Shown: positions 8,828 to 17,475 of the stretch, in pieces
Layout: each line of letters begins with the position of its first letter
Numbering within the stretch: the stretch's first letter is position 1
Assembly (NCBI RefSeq): GCF_003967595.1
Contig: NZ_BIFW01000005.1
Span: forward strand, 1-64,000
Direction: 5' to 3'
Source of the DNA: Companilactobacillus musae
GTDB taxonomy: Bacteria; Bacillota; Bacilli; Lactobacillales; Lactobacillaceae
Length of the DNA stretch: 64,000 bases
The notes under the pieces: model-generated
Database searches by the model: none
What the model saw: only the letters and a program-made list of their open reading frames with translations
Told to the model about the DNA's origin: nothing
Position numbers and translations under genes: made by a program

Positions 8828-9280
8828 ATGGCAGAAAAAGTTGAAATAGATATGACTAAGCCGATCCCCTTGAATGATCATTTGTGTTTTTCTCTTTATG
8901 CAACTTCACGTGCGATTCAAAAGTTATATCACGATGGGTTAAGTAAAAATCATTTAACCTATCCACAGTATTTAGTATTAGTTTCCTTATATGAAAATAA
9001 AGAGGTTACTGTCAAAAGATTGGGTGAGTTATTATCACTTGATTCAGGTACTTTAACTCCTTTGTTAAAAAGAATGGAAAATGAAGGACTGGTTGTTCGT
9101 CAACGAAGTAAAAGTGACGAACGTGTTGTTAATATTCATTTGACTGAAATTGGAGAGAATAAAAGAAAAGATGTAAATGAGTTACCAGAAATATTAGTGG
9201 CTAAGAGTGGATTCAATAAAGAAGAATGGGATTCATTGGAAAATCTTTCTAAAAAATTATTTCAAAATATAACAAAATAA
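8828..9280 (+). CDS. MarR-family regulator, OhrR-like peroxide sensor
   Basis: A 150-residue winged-helix regulator. The N-terminal block DHLCFSLYATSRAIQKLY with Cys20, then LTYPQYLVLVSLYE, is the hallmark of the OhrR branch, in which this cysteine is oxidised by organic hydroperoxides and releases the repressor from DNA. The recognition helix lies around LLSLDSGTLTPLLKRMENEG and the wing around RSKSDERVVNIHLTE. The usual partner, ohrA, is not adjacent, so its target may be itself, the divergent lectin gene, or something elsewhere. It is monocistronic and ends in a bidirectional terminator. Confidence 0.82.
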   Translation: MAEKVEIDMTKPIPLNDHLCFSLYATSRAIQKLYHDGLSKNHLTYPQYLVLVSLYENKEVTVKRLGELLSLDSGTLTPLLKRMENEGLVVRQRSKSDERVVNIHLTEIGENKRKDVNELPEILVAKSGFNKEEWDSLENLSKKLFQNITK

Positions 9281-9318
9281 AAAATAAGGATTCACCTCTT
9301 GGTGAATCCTTATTTTTT
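9281..9318. terminator. Bidirectional terminator
   Basis: A 16-bp perfect stem, AAAATAAGGATTCACC (9281-9296) with its complement at 9301-9316, closes a TCTT loop. It serves both the MarR gene and the convergent nrd operon. Confidence 0.92.
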
Positions 9319-9323
9319 ATAAA

Positions 9324-10349
9324 TTATTTTAATTTTTTAACTTTATCAAATAATGAATTGCTGTCAGGGGTTTTATTGTCGCCAGTACGTCCGATATCGT
9401 AATCAGAATCTTTCATGGCCTCAACTTTACCCATTAAATAACCATTACCAACTTGTGAAAAGAAGTCGTGATTACTTGTACCAGTTGAGATACCGTTCAT
9501 AACGATAGGGTTAACATCTTCAGCATTTCCATCAGGGAAAAGTGGCTCTTGTCCAAGATTCATCAAGGCTTTATTAGCGTTATAACGAAGAAAGACGAGA
9601 ACTTCATCGACCCAACCAACTTCTTTGTATAATTCTTTAGTATATTTCTCTTCATTATCATAAAGAGTATAGAGTAAATCATACATCCAATCTTTTAATT
9701 CGGATTGTTTCTCGGCACTCAATTCATTGAAACCTAGTTGAAATTTATAACCAATGTAAGTTCCGTGAACTGATTCGTCACGAATGATCAATTTAATAAT
9801 TTCGGCAACATTAGCCAGTTTGTTATTACCTAAATAGTAAAGAGGTGTGTAGAATCCAGAATAGAAAAGGAAACTTTCTAGGAAGACACTAGCAACTTTT
9901 TTTTGAAGTGGATCACCATTTTGATAAATATCATTAATGAATTTAGCTTTCTTTTGAAGATATTCGTTATGATCTGTCCAATCAAAGATTTCTTCAATTT
10001 CTTCAGCAGTATTCAAAGTACTAAAAATAGAAGAATAACTTTTGGCGTGAACTGACTCCATGAATTCAATATTATTGAAAACGGCTGTTTCAGCTTGAGT
10101 ACGAGTATCTTTCAACATGGCTTGGATTCCATCTTGAGATTGAAGGGTATCCAAGAGTGTTAAACCACCAAAAACGTGTCCAACAACAGTTTGTTCAGCA
10201 GGACTAAGGGTACGCCAGTCGTCTAGATCGTTGGAAAGTGGAATACGTGTATCCAACCAAAATTGTGAAGTTAACTTTTCCCAAGTTTCCTTATCAATTT
10301 GGTCTTCTAGTTTATTCCAGTTCATTGATTTGTAGTATGTATCAACCAT
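9324..10349 (-). CDS. nrdF: Class Ib ribonucleotide reductase, beta subunit
   Basis: A 341-residue ferritin-like protein that houses the dimetal/tyrosyl radical cofactor needed by NrdE to make deoxynucleotides. Metal-ligand regions are visible as NNIEFMESVHAKSYSSIF (Glu and Glu/His ligands) and IIRDESVHGTYIGY. It has the normal NrdF length and lacks the longer N-terminus of class Ia NrdB. It is the last gene of nrdHIEF, 15 bases after nrdE, with an SD GGAGGAAA on the minus strand. Confidence 0.95.
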   Translation of the reverse strand: MVDTYYKSMNWNKLEDQIDKETWEKLTSQFWLDTRIPLSNDLDDWRTLSPAEQTVVGHVFGGLTLLDTLQSQDGIQAMLKDTRTQAETAVFNNIEFMESVHAKSYSSIFSTLNTAEEIEEIFDWTDHNEYLQKKAKFINDIYQNGDPLQKKVASVFLESFLFYSGFYTPLYYLGNNKLANVAEIIKLIIRDESVHGTYIGYKFQLGFNELSAEKQSELKDWMYDLLYTLYDNEEKYTKELYKEVGWVDEVLVFLRYNANKALMNLGQEPLFPDGNAEDVNPIVMNGISTGTSNHDFFSQVGNGYLMGKVEAMKDSDYDIGRTGDNKTPDSNSLFDKVKKLK

Positions 10350-10364
10350 TATAAAAATTTCCTC

Positions 10365-12542
10365 CTAGATAGAGCAGCTTTCGCATTCATTACTGCCAAT
10401 TTCGTCATTGTTCTCTGTAAATGTTCTGACATAGTAAAGAGATTTGATACCTTTGTAATAAGCGTAATTACGTAAAATACTTAAATCACGAGTTGTCTGT
10501 TTAGTGTCGTTTGCGTCTTTCCAGTCGTAAAGGCCAGCAGGTATTTCAGAACGCATGAATAAAGTTAAACTCATACCTTGATCAATATGTTCTTGAGCTG
10601 AAGCATAAGTATCAATTACTTTACGCATATCAGTATCATAAGCGGACTTATAGTATTTGATTGTATCATTACTTAAGAAAGGTGCAGGGAAATATAATTT
10701 ACCGTTTTTCTTTTCTTGGCGTTCCTCAACAAGACGAGTTACTGGCTGTAAACTAGCACTGGTATTGTTGATATAAGAGATTGAACCAGTAGGTGCTACG
10801 GCCATACGATAAGCGTTATAAAGGCCATCACGCATAACGTCTTGCTTCAATTTGTCCCAGTCACTAGGTTCAGGAATAAAGATATCTTTAAATAAATCCT
10901 TTACTTCGGCTAATTTAGGAGCAAAGTTAGTAGCGACATATTTGTCAAAGTAAGATCCGTCAGCATATTTTGACTTCTCAAAATTAGCAAAGGTTTCATG
11001 ACGTTCCTTAGCAATATTATTACTTTCAACCAAAGTCCAGTAGTTAAGTAACATAAAGTAAACGTTAATAAATTCAATGGCTTCTGGTGAGCCATACTCA
11101 AGATGATGACATGCCAAGAAGGTATGAAGTCCCATAGCACCTAGACCGATAGAATGACTCATTTTGTTACCGTGAGCTACCGGAGGAACTGCAGAGATAT
11201 TAGAAGCGTCACTGACAAAGGTCAATGCTCTTGTCATTGAACGAATTGATTTTCCAAAATCAGGACTTTGCATCATGTTTAGAATATTAGTTGATCCTAG
11301 ATTACAGCTGACATCAGTTCCAAGTTTAGTATATTCTTGAGCATCGTTTAATTCTGAAGGAATTTGTACTTGTTGAATCTCGGTACAAAGATTACTCATA
11401 ATAATTTTTCCGTCAATTGGATTGTCACGGTTAACCGTATCAATATTTAGAACATATGGATAGCCAGATTCTTGTTGTAGTTTACTGATTTCATCTTCAA
11501 GTTCACGAGCTTCGATTTTGTATTTCTTAATACGATCATCTTTAACCATGTTGTCGTATTCTTTAGTGATATCGACATATGAGAAAGGTATACCATAGAC
11601 TTTTTCAACTGAATAAGGGCTAAATAAATACATATCTTCATTGTTACGAACTAGCTCATAGTATTTATCAGGAACGATAACACCTAATGATAGTGTTTTA
11701 ACACGGATCTTTTCGTCAGCATTTTCTTTTTTAGCAGAAAGAAAATCAATAATATCTGGATGAAAAACATTCAAATAAACCGCACCAGCACCTTGTCTTT
11801 GACCAAGTTGATTACTGTAACTAAAACTATCTTCTAATAATTTCATAACTGGTAAAACACCAGAAGAAGAATTTTCGACACCTTTGATAGGTGAACCAGA
11901 TTCACGAAGGTTAGAAAGAGTTATTCCGACCCCACCACCAATTCGGGAAAGCTGTAAAGCACTATTGATAGTTCGCCCGATACTATTCATATCGTCAGTT
12001 ACTTGTAGTAAGAAACAAGAAACATATTCACCACGACGCTTACGTCCAGCATTTAAAAATGAAGGAGTTGCAGGTTGATAACGTTGAGCAATCATTTCAG
12101 TAGCTAAACTTTGAGCCAAATCTTGATCTCCGTTAGCGTATAAAAGGGCATTAAAAAGGATTCTCATTTCATAATTTTCAAGGTAAAGATCACCATCATT
12201 AGTTTTTAAGGCGTACTGATTGTAAAATTTATATGCAGCCATGAATGATTGAAATTGGAAATGTTGATCTAACAAATTTTGATAGAGTTTTTCAATAAAA
12301 GATAATGGATATTTATCAATAACATTTTTCTCAATAAAGTTCTCATCAATTAAGTAATTAAGATGGTCTTCAAAGGAATCAAATTTTTTAGTATTTGGTT
12401 CAACATTTTCTTTAAAAAAGGCTATAACGGCTTCTTTATCTTTGTTTAAAGGAATTTTGTCATCTACGGGGATGTTGATTTCGTTATTTAATTTAAAATA
12501 ACTGAGTTTGGTTACATCTAGGTTATTTAATCCCAATTTCAT
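10365..12542 (-). CDS. nrdE: Class Ib ribonucleotide reductase, alpha (catalytic) subunit
   Basis: A 725-residue catalytic subunit reducing ribonucleoside diphosphates. Family marks include SNLCTEIQQVQ with the active-site Cys, NLGSTNI, and the redox Cys pair at the extreme C-terminus (ECESC) that is re-reduced by NrdH. The short N-terminus fits class Ib, which lacks the ATP cone. Its start overlaps the end of nrdI by 20 bases, implying translational coupling. Confidence 0.95.
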   Translation of the reverse strand: MKLGLNNLDVTKLSYFKLNNEINIPVDDKIPLNKDKEAVIAFFKENVEPNTKKFDSFEDHLNYLIDENFIEKNVIDKYPLSFIEKLYQNLLDQHFQFQSFMAAYKFYNQYALKTNDGDLYLENYEMRILFNALLYANGDQDLAQSLATEMIAQRYQPATPSFLNAGRKRRGEYVSCFLLQVTDDMNSIGRTINSALQLSRIGGGVGITLSNLRESGSPIKGVENSSSGVLPVMKLLEDSFSYSNQLGQRQGAGAVYLNVFHPDIIDFLSAKKENADEKIRVKTLSLGVIVPDKYYELVRNNEDMYLFSPYSVEKVYGIPFSYVDITKEYDNMVKDDRIKKYKIEARELEDEISKLQQESGYPYVLNIDTVNRDNPIDGKIIMSNLCTEIQQVQIPSELNDAQEYTKLGTDVSCNLGSTNILNMMQSPDFGKSIRSMTRALTFVSDASNISAVPPVAHGNKMSHSIGLGAMGLHTFLACHHLEYGSPEAIEFINVYFMLLNYWTLVESNNIAKERHETFANFEKSKYADGSYFDKYVATNFAPKLAEVKDLFKDIFIPEPSDWDKLKQDVMRDGLYNAYRMAVAPTGSISYINNTSASLQPVTRLVEERQEKKNGKLYFPAPFLSNDTIKYYKSAYDTDMRKVIDTYASAQEHIDQGMSLTLFMRSEIPAGLYDWKDANDTKQTTRDLSILRNYAYYKGIKSLYYVRTFTENNDEIGSNECESCSI

Positions 12543-12894
12543 TCACTACTTTCTTAAAGTTTTCGACATCTTTTTGTGTTCCATTAAATTCGAATTGGAA
12601 TACGACCGGAACATTTAAACCAGCTGCAATGTCCTTAGCTGTGTGATTATAGAGTGTATTAAAATTACGATTACCACCACCGGCCACTCCTAGGCAGTTT
12701 TGTGCATTATCTTCGTACTGAAGAAAGTCAATTACAGGGTCCATCATATCGTCGTCATAAGATGGCACAATAAGAATAAATGGCCGACCCATTTTATAAA
12801 ACGGATCGGCATCGGTTATTTCATATCCATCTATTCCCAGCTTATTAACAAATCGTTTTGTTTGACCAGTAATTGAATAATAAGCTAATTTCAT
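12523..12894 (-). CDS. nrdI: Flavodoxin-like NrdI
   Basis: A 123-residue FMN protein. The phosphate-binding loop YYSITGQTKRF is at the N-terminus and GVAGGGNRNFN near residue 75. NrdI supplies oxidant for assembly of the manganese-tyrosyl cofactor of NrdF, so its presence in the operon supports a Mn-type class Ib enzyme. It overlaps nrdE by 20 bases and follows nrdH after 2 bases. Confidence 0.94.
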   Translation of the reverse strand: MKLAYYSITGQTKRFVNKLGIDGYEITDADPFYKMGRPFILIVPSYDDDMMDPVIDFLQYEDNAQNCLGVAGGGNRNFNTLYNHTAKDIAAGLNVPVVFQFEFNGTQKDVENFKKVVNEIGIK

Positions 12895-12896
12895 GA

Positions 12897-13127
12897 TTAG
12901 TCGACCAATTCTCTTAGACTATCTGGACGAAAACCGACGATTGGGTCCATGGCTGAATTCATTACAATGGGAACACTTTGGAAGCCTTGTTGTTTTAGAG
13001 AATCAAGATATTGTGGATCTTGATTGATATTTCTTTCTTCAAAGGGGACATTATGTTCCTTTAAGAATCTTTTAGTCATTCTGCATTGCATGCAGTTATT
13101 CTTGCTATATACGATTACGTTGTTCAT
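12897..13127 (-). CDS. nrdH: Glutaredoxin-like NrdH
   Basis: A 76-residue thioredoxin-fold protein with the active-site motif CMQC (residues 13-16) and the C-terminal element FRPDSLRELVD that marks NrdH. It passes electrons from thioredoxin reductase to NrdE. It is the first gene of the operon; the promoter and NrdR boxes lie directly upstream. Confidence 0.94.
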   Translation of the reverse strand: MNNVIVYSKNNCMQCRMTKRFLKEHNVPFEERNINQDPQYLDSLKQQGFQSVPIVMNSAMDPIVGFRPDSLRELVD

Positions 13128-13160
13128 AATATTACTTCCTCTCAGGTGCTGTTCTCAATT

Positions 13161-13232
13161 AGTATAATCATTTAAAATTTGAAACACAATATATTGTGCC
13201 TATCATAACGAATGATACACGATATAGCGTGG
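13161..13232 (-). promoter_or_regulatory. nrd promoter with two NrdR boxes
   Basis: On the minus strand TTGTGT (13184-13189) and TATACT (13161-13166) form a promoter with 17-bp spacing. Two NrdR-box-like palindromes are visible: ACACAATATATTGTGC (13184-13199), which covers the -35, and ACACGATATAGCGTGG (13217-13232). Their starts are 33 bp apart, about three helical turns, as expected for the ATP/dATP-sensing repressor NrdR. The boxes are read directly; NrdR itself is not in the window. Confidence 0.88.
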
Positions 13233-13397
13233 TTATACTGCCATTATAAAAATGCGACAAACGTATGTACCCACAGATTTTGTATCGTTTCGTGTTACAA
13301 TTTCAATTATTTTTTCGATTCGTGGTAAAATTAGCGTAATGACTATTATAGAGTTATGAAGTGTTTAAGACAATTAATTTTTAGTTGGGAGAAAACA

Positions 13398-14024
13398 ATG
13401 AGTTCTTGGAATTTTATAGGAATTATTGCATGGATTATTGTAATTGCACTATTAATCTTTGTTGTATTTAATATTAGAAATCGTCATTTAAAAATTCTCG
13501 TCGTAAAGAAGGGGAAGATTACTTGGACAACTATATTAACTGATTTGTTGGAAATTGTAGTTGTTATTTTGGCAGTCTGTGGTCTACTTTATACGAGTTT
13601 ATTTACGAAGGTTGATTTAACGAATAAAAATGAAGTTGCTGTGAGTTATAAATATGATCCAATGATTGTCCAAACGACTAATGATGGACAAGGATATTAC
13701 GTTAAAATTGATAAGAAAGAATCCAATTCAGCCACAGATGTATATCAATATTGGTTGAATAATTCTACTTATACTGTTTCCAGTCGTAATGCAACGATTT
13801 CTGATGCTACATTGCCATTTACAGTTTCTGGGGTTCACCTTGATTGGCCAATGAAAAAGATTAAAAAGTTAGATGCTAAATATCAGTATGCATATGTTAT
13901 TACTGTTCAAGCTAAATATAAGAATAACTTGGTTAATGGTTTAGGTTTAAAGGCAAATCGTTATGCGATGGAATATCGCGTCTTGAGAGTACCAGCTCGA
14001 TCGTTTATTGAAGTTGAAAAGTAA
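13398..14024 (+). CDS. LVIS_2131-type membrane protein
   Basis: A ~208-residue protein with two N-terminal membrane segments (residues ~5-30 and ~50-72) and an extracytoplasmic beta-rich domain. It resembles the lactobacillar family named LVIS_2131, whose function is unknown. I choose ATG 13398, with GGGAG at 13386-13390, over the upstream ATG 13356, which has no SD. It is a single gene with its own terminator. Confidence 0.72.
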   Translation: MSSWNFIGIIAWIIVIALLIFVVFNIRNRHLKILVVKKGKITWTTILTDLLEIVVVILAVCGLLYTSLFTKVDLTNKNEVAVSYKYDPMIVQTTNDGQGYYVKIDKKESNSATDVYQYWLNNSTYTVSSRNATISDATLPFTVSGVHLDWPMKKIKKLDAKYQYAYVITVQAKYKNNLVNGLGLKANRYAMEYRVLRVPARSFIEVEK

Positions 14025-14064
14025 AAATAAGACTGACCTTTTGATGGTTAGTCTTATTTTTTTT
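14023..14064 (+). terminator. Terminator
   Basis: AAATAAGACTGACC pairs with GGTTAGTCTTATTT around a 7-base loop, followed by further T. The left arm begins inside the stop codon of the preceding gene. Confidence 0.88.
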
Positions 14065-14079
14065 GTATATAGTGTAATA

Positions 14080-14113
14080 AAAAAGACAAGCTCTCAAGAT
14101 AGAGTGCTTGTCT
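14080..14113 (-). terminator. Terminator of the DUF2187-like gene
   Basis: AGACAAGC...GCTTGTCT (about 14084-14113) forms a stem with a partly paired interior; on the minus strand a T-run follows. Confidence 0.8.
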
Positions 14114-14121
14114 GATATTAT

Positions 14122-14331
14122 TTATTTAGCTTTTTTGATTTTCTTGATACTAACAACAATTTTGTTGTTCAATTCCATTTTGTTTGTGTTATCTTTAGGA
14201 TCGTTTTTAACAATTTCCATTAAAGCTGAATGTTCATAGATCTTTTCAACTTTACCTTGGAATGGGTAATCCATATCTTCATCAACGGAGCAATCGTAAA
14301 CAGTGCCAACCTTTAAGTCTTCTATTTTCAT
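14122..14331 (-). CDS. DUF2187-like small protein
   Basis: A 69-residue, KOW-like small beta protein (KVGTVYDCSVDEDMDYPFQGKV... then NNKIVVSIKKIKKAK). Length and pattern fit the DUF2187/YkvS group of short proteins of unknown role. It has an SD (GGAGACT on the minus strand) and a terminator of its own. Confidence 0.68.
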   Translation of the reverse strand: MKIEDLKVGTVYDCSVDEDMDYPFQGKVEKIYEHSALMEIVKNDPKDNTNKMELNNKIVVSIKKIKKAK

Positions 14332-14415
14332 ATGTAAAGTCTCCTCGGATTAATTACTTAACAGACTAGTATAATAATATAGTAGAAGAAATATTTCAAA
14401 TATAGGAGTTCCATA

Positions 14416-14973
14416 ATGGATAAAAAAATTATTGTTATCACTGGAGCAAGTGGAACCGGTAAAACGACAATTAGTAAATATCTGCAAGATACATATCATA
14501 TACCGAGTGTTATAACTCATACTACTAGATTACCACGTACGGGTGAGAAAAACGGGGTAGACTATTATTTTGAAACAAAAGAATCATTCGTGAAGAATCA
14601 TTATCTTGAAAAAGTCGAATATAGTGGCAATTGGTATGGTTCGTCAGAGGAAAGCCTTAACAGAACTTGGAAAAAGTATGACGTTGCTAGTATTGTCGTT
14701 GATACCAAAGGAGCAGTTTCTTATAAAGAGAAGTATGGAAAGCAGGCAGTAGTTATTTTTCTAGAGGTTGATTTAGATACTGTGACGCAAAGGTTAGCTG
14801 ATCGTGGGGATGATAAAGCAAGATTAAAGGCAAGAATAAGTAGTGAGGAATTCCGTCGAGATCTACAAATTCCACCGGAATTAAGGGGAAAAAGCTATAA
14901 AATTATTAATAATGACATAGAAATGACTAAAGAAAACGTTATCAAAGTATTAAAAGACGAGAAAATCAAGTAA
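14416..14973 (+). CDS. Guanylate-kinase-like P-loop protein
   Basis: A 185-residue NMP-kinase-fold protein. The P-loop is GASGTGKTT (residues 9-17); the nucleotide-binding block THTTRLPRTGEKNGVDYYF and the YSGNWYGSS motif match guanylate kinases; a lid region follows at LADRGDDKARLKARI. The housekeeping Gmk is usually somewhat longer (~205 residues) and sits beside rpoZ, so this is probably a second paralogue of uncertain substrate. It is monocistronic, with SD TAGGAG. Confidence 0.8.
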   Translation: MDKKIIVITGASGTGKTTISKYLQDTYHIPSVITHTTRLPRTGEKNGVDYYFETKESFVKNHYLEKVEYSGNWYGSSEESLNRTWKKYDVASIVVDTKGAVSYKEKYGKQAVVIFLEVDLDTVTQRLADRGDDKARLKARISSEEFRRDLQIPPELRGKSYKIINNDIEMTKENVIKVLKDEKIK

Positions 14974-14990
14974 AAACTCTTTTCACAAAG

Positions 14991-15031
14991 AAGGCCTAAC
15001 CATTGATACTACTGTGGTTAGGCCTTTATTA
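14991..15031 (+). terminator. Terminator
   Basis: AAGGCCTAACCA (14991-15002) pairs perfectly with TGGTTAGGCCTT (15015-15026); a short T-rich tail follows. Confidence 0.87.
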
Positions 15032-15183
15032 TATTGTGAATTTCAAAGTGTAACATTCTTATACAATTATTGTAACAATTCTGCAATATTCAGAGAGTAT
15101 TATAGTCATCGTTGAGTGATAAGAAATTAATAATTAATAAAAACTTAAAAAATAAAAACAAACCACTACGGGGGATTTCAATT

Positions 15184-15897
15184 TTGAATACTAACGTTAA
15201 AAAGAGTCTTATTTCATTTACAGCTGCTGCAGCATTAGCTGTTACAGGTTTAGGTCTATCAAATGCTACAAGTACTAAAGCTGCTGCACAAGTTATGTCA
15301 GATGCACCATCAGCTGTACGTACAAAGGTTATGTCAGCATTGTATTCAGCACCATCAACATCAGCTAAAACAACTGGTCGTGCATTAGCATCTAACAGTG
15401 ATTGGGCTGTTGGTGAAGCCGTACAAGATGATCAAGGTAATATCTGGTACTTAGTAGGTAATAATGAATGGGTTAAAGGTAGCGATGTAACTGCACAAAC
15501 AGCTGTTACAGAATCAGCTGCTTCAACAGACACAGCTTCAACTGCTGACAGTGTTATCAATACTGCTAAACAATATTTAGGTACACCATATGTATGGGGT
15601 GGTAAGACACCTTCAGGTTTTGACTGTTCAGGTTTCACATCATACGTATACCAACAAGCAACAGGTAAGAGTATCGGTGGTTACACAGTAGCTCAAGAAA
15701 GTGCCGGTACACAAGAAGCTGTTTCTCAAGCATCAGCCGGTGATTTATTATTCTGGGGTAGCAAAGGTTCAACTTACCATGTAGGTATCTACTTAGGTAA
15801 CAACCAATACATCGCTGCACCACAACCAGGTGAATCAGTTAAGATTTCAACAATTTCAGGTTACTTCATGCCTTCATTCGCTGTTAAGGTTCTATAA
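15184..15897 (+). CDS. Secreted NlpC/P60 peptidoglycan hydrolase
   Basis: A 237-residue exported protein: signal peptide (1-36, cleavage near KAAAQ), an SLAP-like segment with WYLVGNNEWVKGSDV (89-102), an Ala/Ser/Thr linker, and a C-terminal NlpC/P60 domain with catalytic Cys148 in FDCSG and His199 in YHVGIYLG. Such enzymes cut gamma-D-Glu-diaminoacyl or related peptide bonds during cell separation. I place the start at TTG 15184, nine bases after GGGGG (15170-15174); an upstream TTG at 15112 would put 24 non-signal residues in front. Codon use is strongly biased, suggesting high expression. The SD region is complementary to a loop of the small RNA at 16.4 kb. Confidence 0.9.
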   Translation: MNTNVKKSLISFTAAAALAVTGLGLSNATSTKAAAQVMSDAPSAVRTKVMSALYSAPSTSAKTTGRALASNSDWAVGEAVQDDQGNIWYLVGNNEWVKGSDVTAQTAVTESAASTDTASTADSVINTAKQYLGTPYVWGGKTPSGFDCSGFTSYVYQQATGKSIGGYTVAQESAGTQEAVSQASAGDLLFWGSKGSTYHVGIYLGNNQYIAAPQPGESVKISTISGYFMPSFAVKVL

Positions 15898-15928
15898 TAC
15901 AAATTCAAAATTAAAATCATTCTTCGTT

Positions 15929-15958
15929 TAGACCACCATATTATGGTGGTCTTTTTTT
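15929..15958 (+). terminator. Terminator of the NlpC/P60 gene
   Basis: AGACCACCAT and ATGGTGGTCT (15930-15952) form a perfect stem followed by seven T. Confidence 0.92.
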
Positions 15959-16171
15959 GTGTAATGTTCGTCAAATGCAATAAACAAAGAGTCAGTAATA
16001 TACTTCTCATATTACCGGTCGTTGATAACAATATAGAAATCATTAATAGTATAATTATCAAATCTTTAACAAGTATTTTTAACGTATTTTCTCCGCCGTA
16101 TTTCTAATTTTGTTATACGTACTCAATTGCTTTTATAAAAAAAGCTTTTATTTATAAAAAAGTTCAAAATA

Positions 16172-16240
16172 TCTTCACATATTGTTATAAATTTATTCGT
16201 ATTTAAAAGCTATTATTTAAGCATAGTCAAAAGCAAAGAG
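16172..16240 (+). promoter_or_regulatory. Conserved upstream block of C-rich-loop RNA locus A
   Basis: This block recurs at 24890-24980 and 25751-25843. Shared elements are a TCTTCA start, TTGTTA(T)AAAT, then TTATTATTTAAGCATAGTC and a CAAAGAG end. Conservation upstream of three otherwise diverging RNA loci points to a common promoter/operator. I cannot assign clean -35/-10 hexamers. Confidence 0.5.
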
Positions 16241-16512
16241 GTGACCGGATGGTTCGATAAAGTTTCAAATAGAGACAACCCTTTAAAAAACAATTATTGA
16301 AAACAATGAATAGAATTAACCCCCTTAAAACATATATATAATATTTAAAAAATTTAATCCCCTATAACAAATAACTTCAAATATATCTCCCCCCTAAAAG
16401 ATATGAAGTCAAATTAAGAACTATTCCCCGTAGTTCTACAAAAATGAAAGAAGTTGATATTTATGATACTTTTAAATATCATGGCAGCCTGCTTATTAGC
16501 AGGCTTTTTTGC
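16215..16512 (+). ncRNA. C-rich-loop small RNA, locus A
   Basis: No protein gene of normal size fits between 15.96 and 16.55 kb. The segment carries four runs of four to six C (16320-16324, 16359-16362, 16389-16394, 16426-16429). Two sit in hairpin loops: ATATCT (16383-16388) and AGATAT (16399-16404) enclose CCCCCC, extended by ACTTC/GAAGT; and AGAACTA (16417-16423) with TAGTTCT (16431-16437) encloses TTCCCCG. A third hairpin GATATTT/AAATATC (16456-16480) precedes the terminator AGCCTGC/GCAGGCT plus T6 (16486-16510). The 5' end has AGAGGTG plus ATG GTT CGA TAA, a possible 3-codon leader. The architecture suggests a regulatory RNA whose loops bind G-rich ribosome-binding sites. Confidence 0.65.
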
Positions 16513-16551
16513 TGTCATAAATTTGATAGAATATAGTTAGAGGTATTAATT

Positions 16552-17379
16552 ATGCAAAATATAATCGATGTTATCTATAATAAATTGCCACATATGTCAG
16601 TCACAGATAAGAAAATCGCACAGGTCATTTTGGCTAAGCCCAAAGAAGTAATTGATTATACAATTTCTCAATTAGCAAATAATGCTGGAGTCAGTGATGC
16701 TTCTGTATCACGTTTTTGTAAAAATTTAAATATTGATGGTTTTCATCAACTGAAAACCCGATTGGCTCAGGTGTCTGATGACGATAATGTTTCGGTTACA
16801 ATAGATGATGACATCCAAGCATCTCTCAAAAATATTGCTGAAAATAAAGATACTGAAATCAGTAATACTTTGAAAAATTTATCTACTGAGAAAGTCACAA
16901 AAGTATTAGTGGCAATTAAAAATGCTCGTTTAATTCAAATTGTCGCGGAAGGAAATACTTATCCTGTAGCAATAGATGCAGTTTATAAGTTTAATCAAAT
17001 TGGATTATTAGCGATGAGTGATGCGGCATTTGAAACTTCAATAGCGCAAACTTTGAATATGACAGATAAGGATATTTTAATAATCATATCTAACTCAGGG
17101 GAATCTAGATCCTTAATAAAACAATTAGAAGTGGCTCAAAAACTTGGTATTAAGGTTATTGCAATAACCAATCGTGCTGACTCTCCAATTGCTCAGAAGG
17201 CTGATATACATTTGAAGACCTATGTTCGTGAACAAATTTTTCAATCAGAATATTACTTTTCAAGAATCGCAGCATCAACCATGATTGAAGCATTATTCTT
17301 ATTGTTGATTGGTCAAAATAAAGAGACTTTAGATAAAATCACAAAACATGAAGAATTAATATCTGATCGTAAGATTTAA
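16552..17379 (+). CDS. RpiR/MurR-family transcriptional regulator
   Basis: A 275-residue regulator with an N-terminal HTH_6 domain (NNAGVSDASVSRFCKNL, about residues 43-60) and a C-terminal SIS sugar-phosphate-binding domain (IIISNSGESRSLIKQ, then IAITNRADSPIAQKADI). RpiR proteins sense a phosphosugar and control neighbouring sugar catabolic genes. It is followed by a terminator, then by an RpiA-like isomerase and an oxidoreductase, its likely targets. Confidence 0.88.
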   Translation: MQNIIDVIYNKLPHMSVTDKKIAQVILAKPKEVIDYTISQLANNAGVSDASVSRFCKNLNIDGFHQLKTRLAQVSDDDNVSVTIDDDIQASLKNIAENKDTEISNTLKNLSTEKVTKVLVAIKNARLIQIVAEGNTYPVAIDAVYKFNQIGLLAMSDAAFETSIAQTLNMTDKDILIIISNSGESRSLIKQLEVAQKLGIKVIAITNRADSPIAQKADIHLKTYVREQIFQSEYYFSRIAASTMIEALFLLLIGQNKETLDKITKHEELISDRKI

Positions 17380-17408
17380 TATCCTGCTTGACAGGGTATT
17401 TTTTTTAT
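17378..17408 (+). terminator. Terminator after the RpiR gene
   Basis: AATATCCTG and CAGGGTATT pair around CTTGA (17378-17400) and are followed by eight T. Confidence 0.82.
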
Positions 17409-17475
17409 TTTATTATGAAAATGAATTTCAAGCATAAGGCATGTGTGAAAATTAATTTCTAAAGGGAGATTTAAA

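Noticed and set aside
15861-16061. 66-codon minus-strand open frame
   Set aside because: It runs through the NlpC/P60 terminator hairpin and lacks an SD; a shadow of plus-strand features.
16193-16200. TATTCGTA, the reverse of a ComX/SigX box, before RNA locus A
   Set aside because: Wrong orientation for locus A and not conserved before loci B and C.
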